NCBI RefSeq assembly: GCF_021026375.1
Contig: NZ_JAJNDB010000001.1
Location: 124,001-188,000, forward strand
Origin: Actinomycetospora endophytica
GTDB taxonomy: Bacteria; Actinomycetota; Actinomycetes; Mycobacteriales; Pseudonocardiaceae
Direction: 5' to 3'
DNA length: 64,000 nt
Shown here piece by piece: positions 32,977 through 41,319 of this stretch. The notes beneath the pieces are model-generated. The model ran no database searches. It had not been told where the DNA came from and saw only the letters and a list, made by a program, of their open reading frames with translations. Each line of letters opens with the position of its first letter. The first letter of the stretch is position 1. The position numbers were made by a program, and so were the translations under genes.

Positions 32977-34205
32977 CAGGCCAGCGCCTTCGCGACGGCG
33001 TCATCCCGCTCGGCGAGGTCGGACAGCGGCTCGCCGCCCACCGCGGCGTCCCACGCGGCCCGCAGGCTGTGCACTCCCGCGGCCGACCCCTGGGGATGCC
33101 CGATGATGCCGCCACCGGCGAGCATGAGCAGGTCGGTGGAACCCACGGCCTGCCAGGTCGGTGCGGGAGTCCGGACGTTCTGCCCGGACGAGAGCGTCGG
33201 CAGCACCGGCGTGGTGGCACCGAGTGGAGCCTGGAGCGCCCGGATGTTGGTCGCGACCTCGTCGTCGGTCTCGGAGAACTTGCTGCCCAGCCCGCCGACG
33301 TGGAGGTGGTCGGCGCCGGCGAGCCGGGCGAGCTGCTGCCAGACGGTGTAGTCGACACCGAGCCCTGGATGCCGCATCTGGGCGGCGAGCCCGGCGCGGT
33401 GGCCGTGGATCGGGACCTCCGCGAAGGTGCGAAGCCACTCCAGCGCCGGCAGCCCCATGAGCGGGATCGGCAGCATCACGGCGCGCCCACCCGCCGCGAC
33501 GACGGTGTCGTGACGAGCGCGCAGGCCGGCGAGGTCACCTGCGATGTTGAACGCGTACATCGTCGGGTGGCCGGTGATCTGCTCGGCGTCGCGGATCTCC
33601 TCGGTCGCGATGCGCACCCGCGTGGCCAGCGGCAGGTACGCCGGGTCGGTCAACAGCTCGTCGTCCTTGATCAGATCGATCGCAGCCCGGGCGAGGTCGC
33701 GGACGACGCCGCGGAACTCGTCCTCGCCGAGCCCGATGTTGGGCTTGACGATCGTCCCGATCAGCGCGCCGTCCGGTTGGTCCAATGACCGTCGGGTCCC
33801 CGCGACGCCGTACGCCGGGCCGGCGTGGGCCGCGACGAACTCGGCGGGCAGTGCGAGCTCGTCGAGGCGGCACGCGGTGAGGTCGCCCAGCTCGAAGAGG
33901 TTGCCGGCCACCGCGGCGAGCAACGTCGCGATGTCGGTGCCGACGTTCTCCATCGGGAACTCGACGGCGACGCGGGCCGACCGCACGGTCGCCGGGGCGA
34001 GCCGCGACGGCAGCGACGGCAGCCCCTCGCCGGTCTCGACCAGCTCGACGACCTCGGCGCCGAACCGTTCCCGCAGCTCGTCGGTCTCGCCGGGCACGGC
34101 GGTGAACGTGCCGCTCGACTGCTCGCCGGCGAACCCGGCCGCCGAGCGGGCGGGGTCGGCGGACTCGATGGCGTAGACGCCGGTGATGCGCCGCGGATCA
34201 CGCAT
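32976..34205 (-). CDS. RuBisCO-like protein (form IV)
   Basis: 409 aa. It keeps key RuBisCO positions: K154 in GTIVKPNIG, the carbamylation lysine K180 with D182/E183 in IKDDE, H269 in HGHRAG, loop-6 K309 in GLGSKF, and phosphate-site glycines in LSSGQN and GGGIIGHPQG. Length and retained residues fit the RuBisCO-like decarboxylases/transcarboxylases of D-apionate catabolism (OiaX/OiaT types) better than the MtnW enolases. Next to a DUF1537 kinase it would act on a phosphorylated 3-oxo acid, giving CO2 and a ketose phosphate. It is not a carbon-fixing enzyme: no small subunit or phosphoribulokinase is nearby. The start at 34205 overlaps the upstream dehydrogenase by 8 nt. Confidence 0.9.
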   Translation of the reverse strand: MRDPRRITGVYAIESADPARSAAGFAGEQSSGTFTAVPGETDELRERFGAEVVELVETGEGLPSLPSRLAPATVRSARVAVEFPMENVGTDIATLLAAVAGNLFELGDLTACRLDELALPAEFVAAHAGPAYGVAGTRRSLDQPDGALIGTIVKPNIGLGEDEFRGVVRDLARAAIDLIKDDELLTDPAYLPLATRVRIATEEIRDAEQITGHPTMYAFNIAGDLAGLRARHDTVVAAGGRAVMLPIPLMGLPALEWLRTFAEVPIHGHRAGLAAQMRHPGLGVDYTVWQQLARLAGADHLHVGGLGSKFSETDDEVATNIRALQAPLGATTPVLPTLSSGQNVRTPAPTWQAVGSTDLLMLAGGGIIGHPQGSAAGVHSLRAAWDAAVGGEPLSDLAERDDAVAKALA

Positions 34206-35256
34206 CGGGGCTCCCCGGGGTCGTGGCGACCGGCGAGCCGTCGGGACGCACCAGCAACTTGATGACGTCGCTCGGCCGTCCGGCCACGGCGTCGGTGAGG
34301 TGACCGACGACGCCGTCGAGCCCGCCGCCGTCGGTGACCAGGCCGGCCAGGTCGCGCCATGACCGTTCCAGGGCGGCGACGGCGGCCGCGAAGTCGGCGG
34401 CGGTGTAGACGGTGGAGCCGGTCAGCGTCTTCTCGTCCTGCTGGAGGCCCACGACGTCGAACTCCACCCGCCCGCCGAACAGGCCGACCTCCACCACCGT
34501 GCCGCGCGGGCGCAGCAGGGCGATCGCCTGGTCCAGCACCCCTGGCGCGGTGGTGGCGACGTAGACGACGTCGAGGGTGCCGGACCGTCCGTCGAACGCG
34601 CCCGCCGTCGTGGGGTCGACGACGACGGCCCCGAGCCGGGCGCAGGTGTCCCGCGCGAGTCGGCGGGGGTCGGTGGCGAGCACGCCGGCCGCGCCACCGG
34701 CGACGGCGAGGTGGACGAGCAGGGCGCCGATCGGCCCGCCGCCGAGGACCGCGACCTCGCGGTCGCGCGGGTCGGGGCCGCGCCGGACGGCGTGCTCGGC
34801 GACCGCGAGCGGCTCGGCCAGGGCGAGGAGCCCGTCGGGGACCGACCCGTCGACCGGGTACAGGCAGGCCAGCGGGGCGGTGACGTACTCGGCGAGGGTT
34901 CCGGGCCAGGCGGGCATCCCGAGCATGAGCCGATCGCGGCAGAGGTGGGGCAGCGGCTCCGGGGTCTCGGTGCAGGGCCCGCACCTGCCGCATGCCCGCT
35001 GCGGTTCCAGCGCGACGACCCGACCCCGCCAGGCGTCGTCGACCCCCTCGCCGACCGCGACGACGGCGCCCCCGCCCTCGTGCCCGGTGATCAGCGGCGG
35101 CACCCGGAACGGGTGCACGCCCTTCAGCGCGGTGACGTCGGACCCGCAGACACCCGCCGAGGTGACGGCGACCAGCACCTCGCCGGGGGTCGGGGAGGGC
35201 GCCGGGGCGTCCACGACGCGCGCGAGGTGCTCGGCGGTGAACTCCAGCGCCCTCAT
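34198..35256 (-). CDS. Zinc-dependent alcohol (polyol) dehydrogenase
   Basis: 352 aa, MDR superfamily. Catalytic zinc ligands: C in AGVCGSDV, H-E in TGHEGGGAV; structural zinc cysteines in CGRCGPC followed by LC; NAD-binding AVLGGGPIGALLVHLA. The family oxidises sugar alcohols, lactols or hydroxyacids with NAD(P)+. As first gene of the operon leading into the RuBisCO-like protein and kinase, it may perform the oxidation that makes the 3-oxo acid. Its ATG at 35256 faces the second Zn-dehydrogenase over 63 nt. Confidence 0.9.
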   Translation of the reverse strand: MRALEFTAEHLARVVDAPAPSPTPGEVLVAVTSAGVCGSDVTALKGVHPFRVPPLITGHEGGGAVVAVGEGVDDAWRGRVVALEPQRACGRCGPCTETPEPLPHLCRDRLMLGMPAWPGTLAEYVTAPLACLYPVDGSVPDGLLALAEPLAVAEHAVRRGPDPRDREVAVLGGGPIGALLVHLAVAGGAAGVLATDPRRLARDTCARLGAVVVDPTTAGAFDGRSGTLDVVYVATTAPGVLDQAIALLRPRGTVVEVGLFGGRVEFDVVGLQQDEKTLTGSTVYTAADFAAAVAALERSWRDLAGLVTDGGGLDGVVGHLTDAVAGRPSDVIKLLVRPDGSPVATTPGSPDA

Positions 35257-35276
35257 GCACGGCCCCTCTGCCGGTC

Positions 35277-35303
35277 TAGCGTCCCGACGGTCCCGGCACG
35301 CTA
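35277..35303. promoter_or_regulatory. TAGCGT/ACGCTA pair in the divergent promoter
   Basis: Six-nt arms 15 nt apart inside the 63-nt gap between the two divergent Zn-dehydrogenase genes. This is the only symmetry seen in a gap that must hold both promoters. Short arms make chance occurrence quite possible. Confidence 0.25.
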
Positions 35304-35319
35304 CGCAGAAGGAGGCCCC

Positions 35320-36360
35320 GTGCGGGCGATGGTGAAACCCGGCCCCTGCCCGGGAGTCGAGGTTCGGGCCGTCGACGAACCGGCAACGGGTCGCGACGAC
35401 GTGCTCCTGCGGATCGATGCCGCGTCGGTGTGCGGCACCGACCGCGAGCTGCTCGAGTGGACCCCGTCGGCGGCGGCGTTCGGGCTGCGCTTCCCCGTGG
35501 TGATGGGGCACGAGGCGGCCGGCACCGTGATCGAGACCGGGCCGGACGTCGCCGGGCTGCGCCCCGGCGACCGTGTCGCCCTGGAGAGCCACCTGGCCTG
35601 CGGGGTCTGTCACCCGTGCCGCACCGGCGACGGCCACAACTGCGCCGCCCTCGGCATCCTGGGCATGCACCTCGACGGGGTGTTCGCCGAGCGGGTCGCG
35701 GTCCCCGAACGCCTCTGCTACCCGCTGCCCGACGGGATCGGTCCGGAGGTCGGCGCACTGCTCGAACCCGCCGGCGTCGCCTGGCACGCCGTCGACCGCA
35801 GTGAGAAGGCGGTGGCCGGCGGCACGGTCCTGGTCTCCGGGTGCGGGCCGGTCGGTCTGGTCATCGTGCAGCTCTCGCTGCTGCTGGGGGCGACGACGGT
35901 GCTCGCGGTCGAGCCCAATCCCTACCGCCGCAGGCTCGCGGCGAGCCTCGGCGCGACCGCGGTCGCGCCGGACACCGACGTCGTCGACCTCGCCCGCACC
36001 GCGACCGGCGCGCGGGGCGGCGTGGACGTCGCATTCGAGGTCAGCGCCGCGCCCGGTGTCCTGCCGGTCCTGTTCGAGGCGGTGCGCCGCGAGGGCACCG
36101 TCGTGACGATCGGACATCCCGCCGACCCCGCAGAGATCGACATCGCCGCCCACGTCAACAAGAAGGGCGTCACGCTGCGCGGTGTGTTCGGGCGCCGGCT
36201 CTGGGACACCTGGGAACACATGACGGCGCTGGTGTCGGCCGGGCGCCTGGATCTGTCCTGGCTCATCACCCACCGACTGCCGCTCGAGGCGCTGCCCGAC
36301 GCCGTCGAGCTGCTCGGCGGCGATGCCGCGAAGATTCTCCTACTGCCCGATGAGGCGTGA
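35320..36360 (+). CDS. Zinc-dependent alcohol dehydrogenase
   Basis: 346 aa. Zn-MDR motifs: C in ASVCGTDRE, VMGHEAAGTV, structural cysteines in CGVCHPCRTGDGHNC, NAD motif VSGCGPVGLVIVQLS. It resembles threonine/sorbitol-type dehydrogenases, with a THRLPLEALPDAVELL C-terminus. GTG 35320 (giving VRAMVKPG) lies 4 nt after GGAGG; ATG 35329 is an alternative. It is divergent from the RuBisCO-like operon and probably part of the same pathway, or it provides a second dehydrogenation. It shares only family-level similarity with its divergent partner. Confidence 0.9.
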   Translation: MRAMVKPGPCPGVEVRAVDEPATGRDDVLLRIDAASVCGTDRELLEWTPSAAAFGLRFPVVMGHEAAGTVIETGPDVAGLRPGDRVALESHLACGVCHPCRTGDGHNCAALGILGMHLDGVFAERVAVPERLCYPLPDGIGPEVGALLEPAGVAWHAVDRSEKAVAGGTVLVSGCGPVGLVIVQLSLLLGATTVLAVEPNPYRRRLAASLGATAVAPDTDVVDLARTATGARGGVDVAFEVSAAPGVLPVLFEAVRREGTVVTIGHPADPAEIDIAAHVNKKGVTLRGVFGRRLWDTWEHMTALVSAGRLDLSWLITHRLPLEALPDAVELLGGDAAKILLLPDEA

Positions 36361-36558
36361 CCCAATCCGATCGAGGGTATGACCCCTTCGATGCGTGTGA
36401 CGCGGTTCACCCCGGCGGCAGGACGGTGGGCGCAGCATGGTGGCGCGATACCGACTACCCCGTGACGCAGATCAACGTGGTCCGCTGGACCTCGGCGCCT
36501 TCATCCTCGGGCTCGGGCCCGTGTCGGACATCACTGTCGAGTCCCGTCAGGAGCAGCC

Positions 36559-37440
36559 GTGAGCATCAGGCGACCGGAAGACTTCACCCACCGCGAGCAG
36601 CAGCTTCCGGGAGTGAAACTGCACTACGTCAGAGAAGGGTCAGGGCCGCCTCTGGTGCTGCTCCACGGCTGGCCGGGCTTCTGGTGGGAGTGGTACAAGG
36701 TCATCGGCGATCTGGCCTCGAACTACGACGTGATCGTCCCCGACCTGCGCGGCTACGGGGACTCCGAGAAGCCCGACCTCGACGACCCCTCGCTCTACAG
36801 TGCCGAGCACGCCATCGACGACATCGACGCCCTGTGCGACGCCCTCGGCATCGAGCAGGCCTACTTCGTCGGCCACGACTGGTCGGCGATCCTCATGCAC
36901 AAGTTCGTCCGCAAGTACCGGCACCGCGTCATCAAAGGTATGACGTTCGATCCCATCACCCCGGACTTCGGCCCGTTCTACCTCGGCTTTCCGCACATGG
37001 CTGAGTCCTGGTACTCCCAGTTCCACCAGACCGACATGTCCGTCGAACTGGTGACCTCCAGCCGCGAGGCCTGCGCGATCTACTTCCGCCACTTCTTCGA
37101 CCACTGGGCCTACGCCGCCCCGTTGCTGTCGGAGGAGGAGGAAGAGGTGTACCTCGACACGTTCATGAAGCAGGACAACGTCCGCGGCGGCTTCAACTGG
37201 TACCGGGCCAACCTCTCGGTGACCAGCGCCCCGTTCTCGCCGCTCGACAATCACGTCAGCGACGTCCCGATCACGTTCATCCAGGGCATGGGCGACCCGG
37301 TCGTGCCGCCGTCGGTCGCCAACCACGTCACCAAGTACTACAACAACTACACCGTGGAGTACGTCCCCGACTGCGGGCACTACGCCATGGTCGAGAAGCC
37401 CGACCTCGTCATCGACCGGATCCGCCGGAACTTCACATGA
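36559..37440 (+). CDS. Alpha/beta hydrolase, epoxide hydrolase type
   Basis: 293 aa. LLHGWPGFWWEW holds the oxyanion HGxP motif, GHDWSA supplies nucleophile Asp107, GMGDPVVPPS likely the charge-relay Asp and CGHYAMVEKP the catalytic His. A cap-domain tyrosine is plausible in FNWYRANL. Asp instead of Ser at the elbow points to an epoxide hydrolase or haloalkane dehalogenase mechanism; HGWP favours epoxide hydrolase. GTG 36559 is preceded by GGAGCAG. Its stop overlaps the SDR start (ATGA), linking the two functionally: hydrolysis to a diol, then oxidation. Confidence 0.88.
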   Translation: MSIRRPEDFTHREQQLPGVKLHYVREGSGPPLVLLHGWPGFWWEWYKVIGDLASNYDVIVPDLRGYGDSEKPDLDDPSLYSAEHAIDDIDALCDALGIEQAYFVGHDWSAILMHKFVRKYRHRVIKGMTFDPITPDFGPFYLGFPHMAESWYSQFHQTDMSVELVTSSREACAIYFRHFFDHWAYAAPLLSEEEEEVYLDTFMKQDNVRGGFNWYRANLSVTSAPFSPLDNHVSDVPITFIQGMGDPVVPPSVANHVTKYYNNYTVEYVPDCGHYAMVEKPDLVIDRIRRNFT

Positions 37441-38210
37441 GCGCGGACATGTTCCGGTTGGACGGCCGGTCGGTGCTGGTCACGGGGGCGGGCAGCGGGA
37501 TCGGCCAGCGACTGGCGGCGGGTCTCGCCGACCAGGGAGCCGCCGTCTCGATCGTCGACCTACCCACGCAGTCCGACGGAGTCGCCACCACCGTCGCCGG
37601 GATCGAGGAGCTCGGGGGACGGGCCGTCTCCATCCCGGCGGACGTGACCGACCCGGAGTCGGTGGAGGATGCCGTCGCGAGGCACGAGGCGGAGTTCGGC
37701 GGCATCGACCTGGCCGTCAACTGCGCGGGGGTCAACCACGGCGGCGCCGCCGAGGATCTGGACCCCGCCCAGTGGCGTCGGGTGATCGACGTGAACCTCA
37801 ACGGTGTCTTCTACTGTTGCCAGTCGCAGGGTCGACGGATGCTCGCGGCCGGGCGGGGTTCGATCGTCAACATCGCGTCGATGTCCGCGACGATCGTCAA
37901 TCGGGGTCTGTGGCAGGCGCACTACAACTCGTCGAAAGCCGGCGTGAAGCACCTGACGTCGACACTCGCCATGGAATGGGCCCGTCGTGGTGTCCGCGTC
38001 AATTCGCTGAGCCCCGGCTACATCATGACGCCGATGATCAGCGGCCCGGAATGGGCGGACAAGGTCGCCGGATTCCGCGACCAGACCCCGATGGAGCGGC
38101 TGGGCACCCCGGACGACCTCGTCGGTCCGACCGTCTTCCTGCTCAGCGACGCCGCGGCCTACGTCACCGGCACCGACCTGCTGGTGGAAGGGGGCTTCAC
38201 CAGTTGGTGA
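37437..38210 (+). CDS. SDR-family oxidoreductase
   Basis: 257 aa. GAGSGIG nucleotide motif, NCAGVN, catalytic Ser in NIASMSATIVN, Y-x-x-x-K as YNSSKAGV and VEGGFTSW at the end. SMSATIVNRG with QAHYNSSKAGV resembles sorbitol/mannitol-type and gluconate 5-dehydrogenase-like SDRs. It is translationally coupled to the epoxide hydrolase, suggesting oxidation of the diol product. It is convergent with the CocE/NonD hydrolase, 40 nt away. Confidence 0.9.
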   Translation: MSADMFRLDGRSVLVTGAGSGIGQRLAAGLADQGAAVSIVDLPTQSDGVATTVAGIEELGGRAVSIPADVTDPESVEDAVARHEAEFGGIDLAVNCAGVNHGGAAEDLDPAQWRRVIDVNLNGVFYCCQSQGRRMLAAGRGSIVNIASMSATIVNRGLWQAHYNSSKAGVKHLTSTLAMEWARRGVRVNSLSPGYIMTPMISGPEWADKVAGFRDQTPMERLGTPDDLVGPTVFLLSDAAAYVTGTDLLVEGGFTSW

Positions 38211-38250
38211 TGCCCGCGTCGGCGGGGCGGCGGTTTGGGCTCCGGGTCCG

Positions 38251-39906
38251 TCACCGCCACGGGGCGAGCGGGATGGTCAGGGTGCTGTCGTGCTCGCCGC
38301 CGGTGTGCAGCACGCAGGTGCCGCGGGCGCTGGGCCGGTAGCCGGCGGGGAAGTGACCGGTGAGGGGGTTGCGGGCCTGCAGCCACAGCCCTCGCAGGTC
38401 GAGGCGCAGCACGTCACCGGCTCGGAACAGCGTGGCCGAGGGCAGCAGCGCGATCTCGACCGGCACGATCTCCCCCGGCTCGAGGGGCTCCTCCTCGGTG
38501 TGGGTGTGCACCGGTCGACCGGGCTCGGACAAGGTCGGATCGAGGCGGCGGTGTGAGGCGCGGAGCATGCCGTGGGTGACCATGTCGCCGCGGAACCCGT
38601 AGGAGCCCTCGAACCCGACCTCCCGCCCGTCGCGTTCCTTGGTCACGCCGAGGAACAACGACACGTCGCCGCCCCGGGGCAGCGACACCCACAGCCGGGC
38701 GCTCATCGGGCCGACGAGTTCGGCGTCGGTCTCGACCTGCCGGCAGAACGACAACCCGTCGCCACGCGTCCGCCACGACACCTCGGAGAGCTCGGCCGCC
38801 GGGGCGTCGGCCAGGGTGCGGAGTCCGGGGTCGAGGTGCAGCTCGCGCCAGGTGGTTCCGGGCGGGGGCCAGTCCGCGACCTGGTGCACCGAGGCCACCG
38901 TGTCGGCGTCGTCGCGGACCTCCACGCGCACGCGGGGACGCTCGCGGATTCCGGTGTCCTCGTCGCGCAGGAAGTGGTCGAAGAACTGGGCCTGCACCGC
39001 GAGCGCCTCGGGTGAGTAGTACGTGGCCCACTTGGGTCCGCGGTGGGTGTAGAGCCACTTGTGCTCCGAGGAGATGCGTCGGAAACCCTCGAACGACCCG
39101 CGCGAGTGCAGGTTGTGATCGGAGAAGCTCCCGCACACCAGGGCCGGTACGTCGATCTTCTCGATGTCGCGGGCGCGCGCCTCCCACCAGGCGTCGCGCA
39201 GCGGCCGGTGCTTCTGCTCGTCGCGGAACGTCACCGGTTTGCCGCTGGCCAGGCGCAGCATTGTGGTCCACATGATCACGAAGCCGTCCTCACGGACGCC
39301 TCCGGGCCGGGCGAGGTCGCGGTAGGCGTCGGTGAACCCCTCCCACGGGCAGATCGCGGCGAGGTGCGGCGGTCGTTCGGCGGCGACCGCCCACTGCGAG
39401 ATCGCCAGGTAGGACACCCCGGTCATCCCGACGCGGCCGGTGCTCCAGGGCTGGACTGCGGCCCACTCGACGAGGTCGTGCCCGTCGCGGCCCTCCTGCT
39501 CGGAGAACAGCTCCCCTTCACCGCCCGAGTGGCCCCATCCGCGCAGGTCGGCGTTGATCACGGCATATCCGCGTGCCACCCAGTGGGCCGGGTCGGGGGC
39601 CTCCCAACTGGTCCACGCCGAGTGCGAGATCGGCTCGCTCTGGGTGAGGACCCGGTACTGGCGGGGGATGCCGTAGCCGTGACGGCGTCGCGGTGGGGTG
39701 TTGTCCTTGCCGTAGGGGTGCGCGCACAGCAGCACCGCCACCGGCTCGTCGGCCGCGGGCCGGAACACGTCGACCCGCAGCACCACGCCGTCGCGCATCG
39801 GCACCGCGACATCGCGCTCGACGAGCACACCCTCGCCGGGCGGCTCGGTGATGGTGACCAGGGGACGCACCCGCCGCGCGAGACGGTCCCGTACCAGGTG
39901 AGCCAT
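38251..39906 (-). CDS. CocE/NonD-family hydrolase
   Basis: 551 aa. The N-terminal beta-strand block VPMRDGVVLRVDVFRP, the nucleophile elbow G-V-S-Y in MTGVSYLAISQW, NADLRGWGHSGGE and the C-terminal jelly-roll (SARLWVSLPRGGDVSLFLGV; later PVEIALLPSATLFRAGDVLRLDL) match X-Pro dipeptidyl-peptidase/cocaine-esterase-like hydrolases. They cleave esters, amides or acylated amino acids. There is no signal peptide, so it is cytoplasmic. AGGAGG lies before ATG 39906. It faces a TetR gene across a palindromic operator, so expression is probably substrate-induced. Confidence 0.92.
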   Translation of the reverse strand: MAHLVRDRLARRVRPLVTITEPPGEGVLVERDVAVPMRDGVVLRVDVFRPAADEPVAVLLCAHPYGKDNTPPRRRHGYGIPRQYRVLTQSEPISHSAWTSWEAPDPAHWVARGYAVINADLRGWGHSGGEGELFSEQEGRDGHDLVEWAAVQPWSTGRVGMTGVSYLAISQWAVAAERPPHLAAICPWEGFTDAYRDLARPGGVREDGFVIMWTTMLRLASGKPVTFRDEQKHRPLRDAWWEARARDIEKIDVPALVCGSFSDHNLHSRGSFEGFRRISSEHKWLYTHRGPKWATYYSPEALAVQAQFFDHFLRDEDTGIRERPRVRVEVRDDADTVASVHQVADWPPPGTTWRELHLDPGLRTLADAPAAELSEVSWRTRGDGLSFCRQVETDAELVGPMSARLWVSLPRGGDVSLFLGVTKERDGREVGFEGSYGFRGDMVTHGMLRASHRRLDPTLSEPGRPVHTHTEEEPLEPGEIVPVEIALLPSATLFRAGDVLRLDLRGLWLQARNPLTGHFPAGYRPSARGTCVLHTGGEHDSTLTIPLAPWR

Positions 39907-39927
39907 GATCTCCTCCTCTGAGCTTGT

Positions 39928-39950
39928 GGTTTAGAATATGACTCTAAACC
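39928..39950. promoter_or_regulatory. TetR-type operator palindrome
   Basis: Arms GGTTTAGA (39928-39935) and TCTAAACC (39943-39950) flank ATATGAC. This AT-rich perfect palindrome sits midway between the divergent hydrolase (start 39906) and TetR (start 39983) genes, the expected place for a repressor that controls both. Confidence 0.75.
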
Positions 39951-39982
39951 TCGGTGCGTAGCCGGCGAGAAGGGCTGAACGG

Positions 39983-40642
39983 GTGGCGACACGGCAGAAG
40001 CGGGTCGGCGAGGCGAGCCGGGCGGCCACCCGACGGCGGCTCGTCGACGCCGCCGCGCAGGAGTTCCGTGAGGGCGGATACACCGCGACCACGATCAGCG
40101 CCCTCGCCCGCCGCGCCGGGGTGTCGGTGCAGACCCTCTACCTGGCCGTCGGCGGGAAACCGGCGCTGCTCCGCGCGGTGTTCGAGCAGGCCCTCGCCCC
40201 GTCGGACGCGACCGAGGGCACACCTAGCGGCTCCGACAACGAGGGCTACCGACAGCAGCTGCGCTCGCATGCCGCCGAGGCACATCGAGGTTCCGACGAC
40301 CCCCGGGCCCGGCTCCGAGGCGTCGTCCACGTCTACCGACTCCTGGCTGAGCGGGCTGCGCCCTGGTGGCGGCTCTACCGCGACGCCGCCGCCACCGAGC
40401 CCGAGATCGCCGCGGACTGGGCCGAGCTGCACCGCCTGCGCCGCGGCACCCTCGCCGCCCTGCTCGAGGACATCCCCGACGACGCCCTGCGGCCCGGGTT
40501 GGGCCGCGACGCCGCCGTCGACACCTTCTGGGCCATCGCCTCCCCCGAGACCTACGACCTGCTCGTCGACCGGCTCGGATACACCCTCGAGCGCTACGAG
40601 GACTGGCTCACCGAGACCCTGAGCGCCGCTGTCCTGGCCTGA
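39983..40642 (+). CDS. TetR-family transcriptional regulator
   Basis: 219 aa. The N-terminal helix-turn-helix reads RRLVDAAAQEFREGGYTATT, then ISALARRAGVSVQTLYLAVGGKPALLRAV, fully typical. The ligand-binding part is helical and Trp-rich (ERAAPWWRLYRDAAATEPEI; TFWAIASPETYDLLVDRLGY). GTG 39983 follows an AAGGG site. Divergent from the CocE/NonD hydrolase with a shared operator, it likely represses that gene and itself. Ligand unknown. Confidence 0.93.
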   Translation: MATRQKRVGEASRAATRRRLVDAAAQEFREGGYTATTISALARRAGVSVQTLYLAVGGKPALLRAVFEQALAPSDATEGTPSGSDNEGYRQQLRSHAAEAHRGSDDPRARLRGVVHVYRLLAERAAPWWRLYRDAAATEPEIAADWAELHRLRRGTLAALLEDIPDDALRPGLGRDAAVDTFWAIASPETYDLLVDRLGYTLERYEDWLTETLSAAVLA

Positions 40643-40668
40643 CCCCACCCGACCGAGCAGGGCGCCGA

Positions 40669-41319
40669 CTACTCCGGCGGCACGCCGGCCGGGACGAGCT
40701 CGGAGCGGGTGCGACGAAGAGTGTCGCCGTCGACCTCGTAGTAGGACATCGTCGAGAGCGGCGGCGAGTAGGCATGGACGCTGACGGCGGAATCCAGGCC
40801 GCGGTTGGAGACGTCGTGGACGTGGCCCAGGGCGAACGCGGCGCCCCGGTCGGTCCGGAGCAGGCGATGGCGGAGGCCCGGACCGACGTTCCCCGGCGGA
40901 CCGGGCGCGGCGAGGACCGGCGAGGCCGACCCGCCGTCGGTGGTGTCGTCGGTGCGCTCGACCCGGCGACGGCTCCAGCGCCATTCGGTGAGCTCACCCC
41001 GGACGACGGTGAGGGCACCGAGTGAACCGCCGTGATCGTGCAGCTCGGCCGCCTGGGTGGGAGCCCAACCGATGAGCCAGACGTCGAGATAGGCATCGGC
41101 GTGCAGGCGCTGCGACCAGCGTGATGTCGCGTCGACGGTCGCGGTGTGCCGGCCCGACCTGACCTCCTCGGCGAGGGCGCGGGTCAGGGCGGTGAGGTCG
41201 GCCAGGCTGACCGGCGTGGGCCCGTCGCGCCAGCGGCGACGGCCTGCGCCTGCGCCTGCGCCTGCGAAGGGTCCGGACGGGGACGGCGTCAGATGGGGAC
41301 GGGGCAGTGCGAACGACAC
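40669..41319 (-). CDS. Cysteine dioxygenase family protein
   Basis: 216 aa, cupin fold. Iron ligands H94 and H96 in LHDHGGSLGALTVVRGEL, third ligand His in GHVHDVSN, and VHAYSPPLSTMSYYEVD with the conserved H-x-Y motif of thiol dioxygenases. The family oxidises cysteine or another thiol to its sulfinate with O2. The GTG start at 41319 has CGGAG upstream. An N-terminal Gly-Ala run (residues 19-26) comes from a short hexanucleotide repeat. Convergent with TetR, 26 nt apart. Confidence 0.88.
   Translation of the reverse strand: MSFALPRPHLTPSPSGPFAGAGAGAGRRRWRDGPTPVSLADLTALTRALAEEVRSGRHTATVDATSRWSQRLHADAYLDVWLIGWAPTQAAELHDHGGSLGALTVVRGELTEWRWSRRRVERTDDTTDGGSASPVLAAPGPPGNVGPGLRHRLLRTDRGAAFALGHVHDVSNRGLDSAVSVHAYSPPLSTMSYYEVDGDTLRRTRSELVPAGVPPE
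41243..41266. repeat. Four tandem CCTGCG hexamers
   Basis: Four perfect copies inside the cysteine dioxygenase gene, coding on the minus strand for the Ala-Gly run near the N-terminus. Likely slippage-prone but in frame, so length change would only alter linker length. Confidence 0.8.

Noticed and set aside
32976-34205. RuBisCO-like gene as a carbon-fixing enzyme.
   Set aside because: No small subunit, phosphoribulokinase or Calvin-cycle gene is near. Its neighbours are a sugar-acid kinase, dehydrogenases and a split transketolase.
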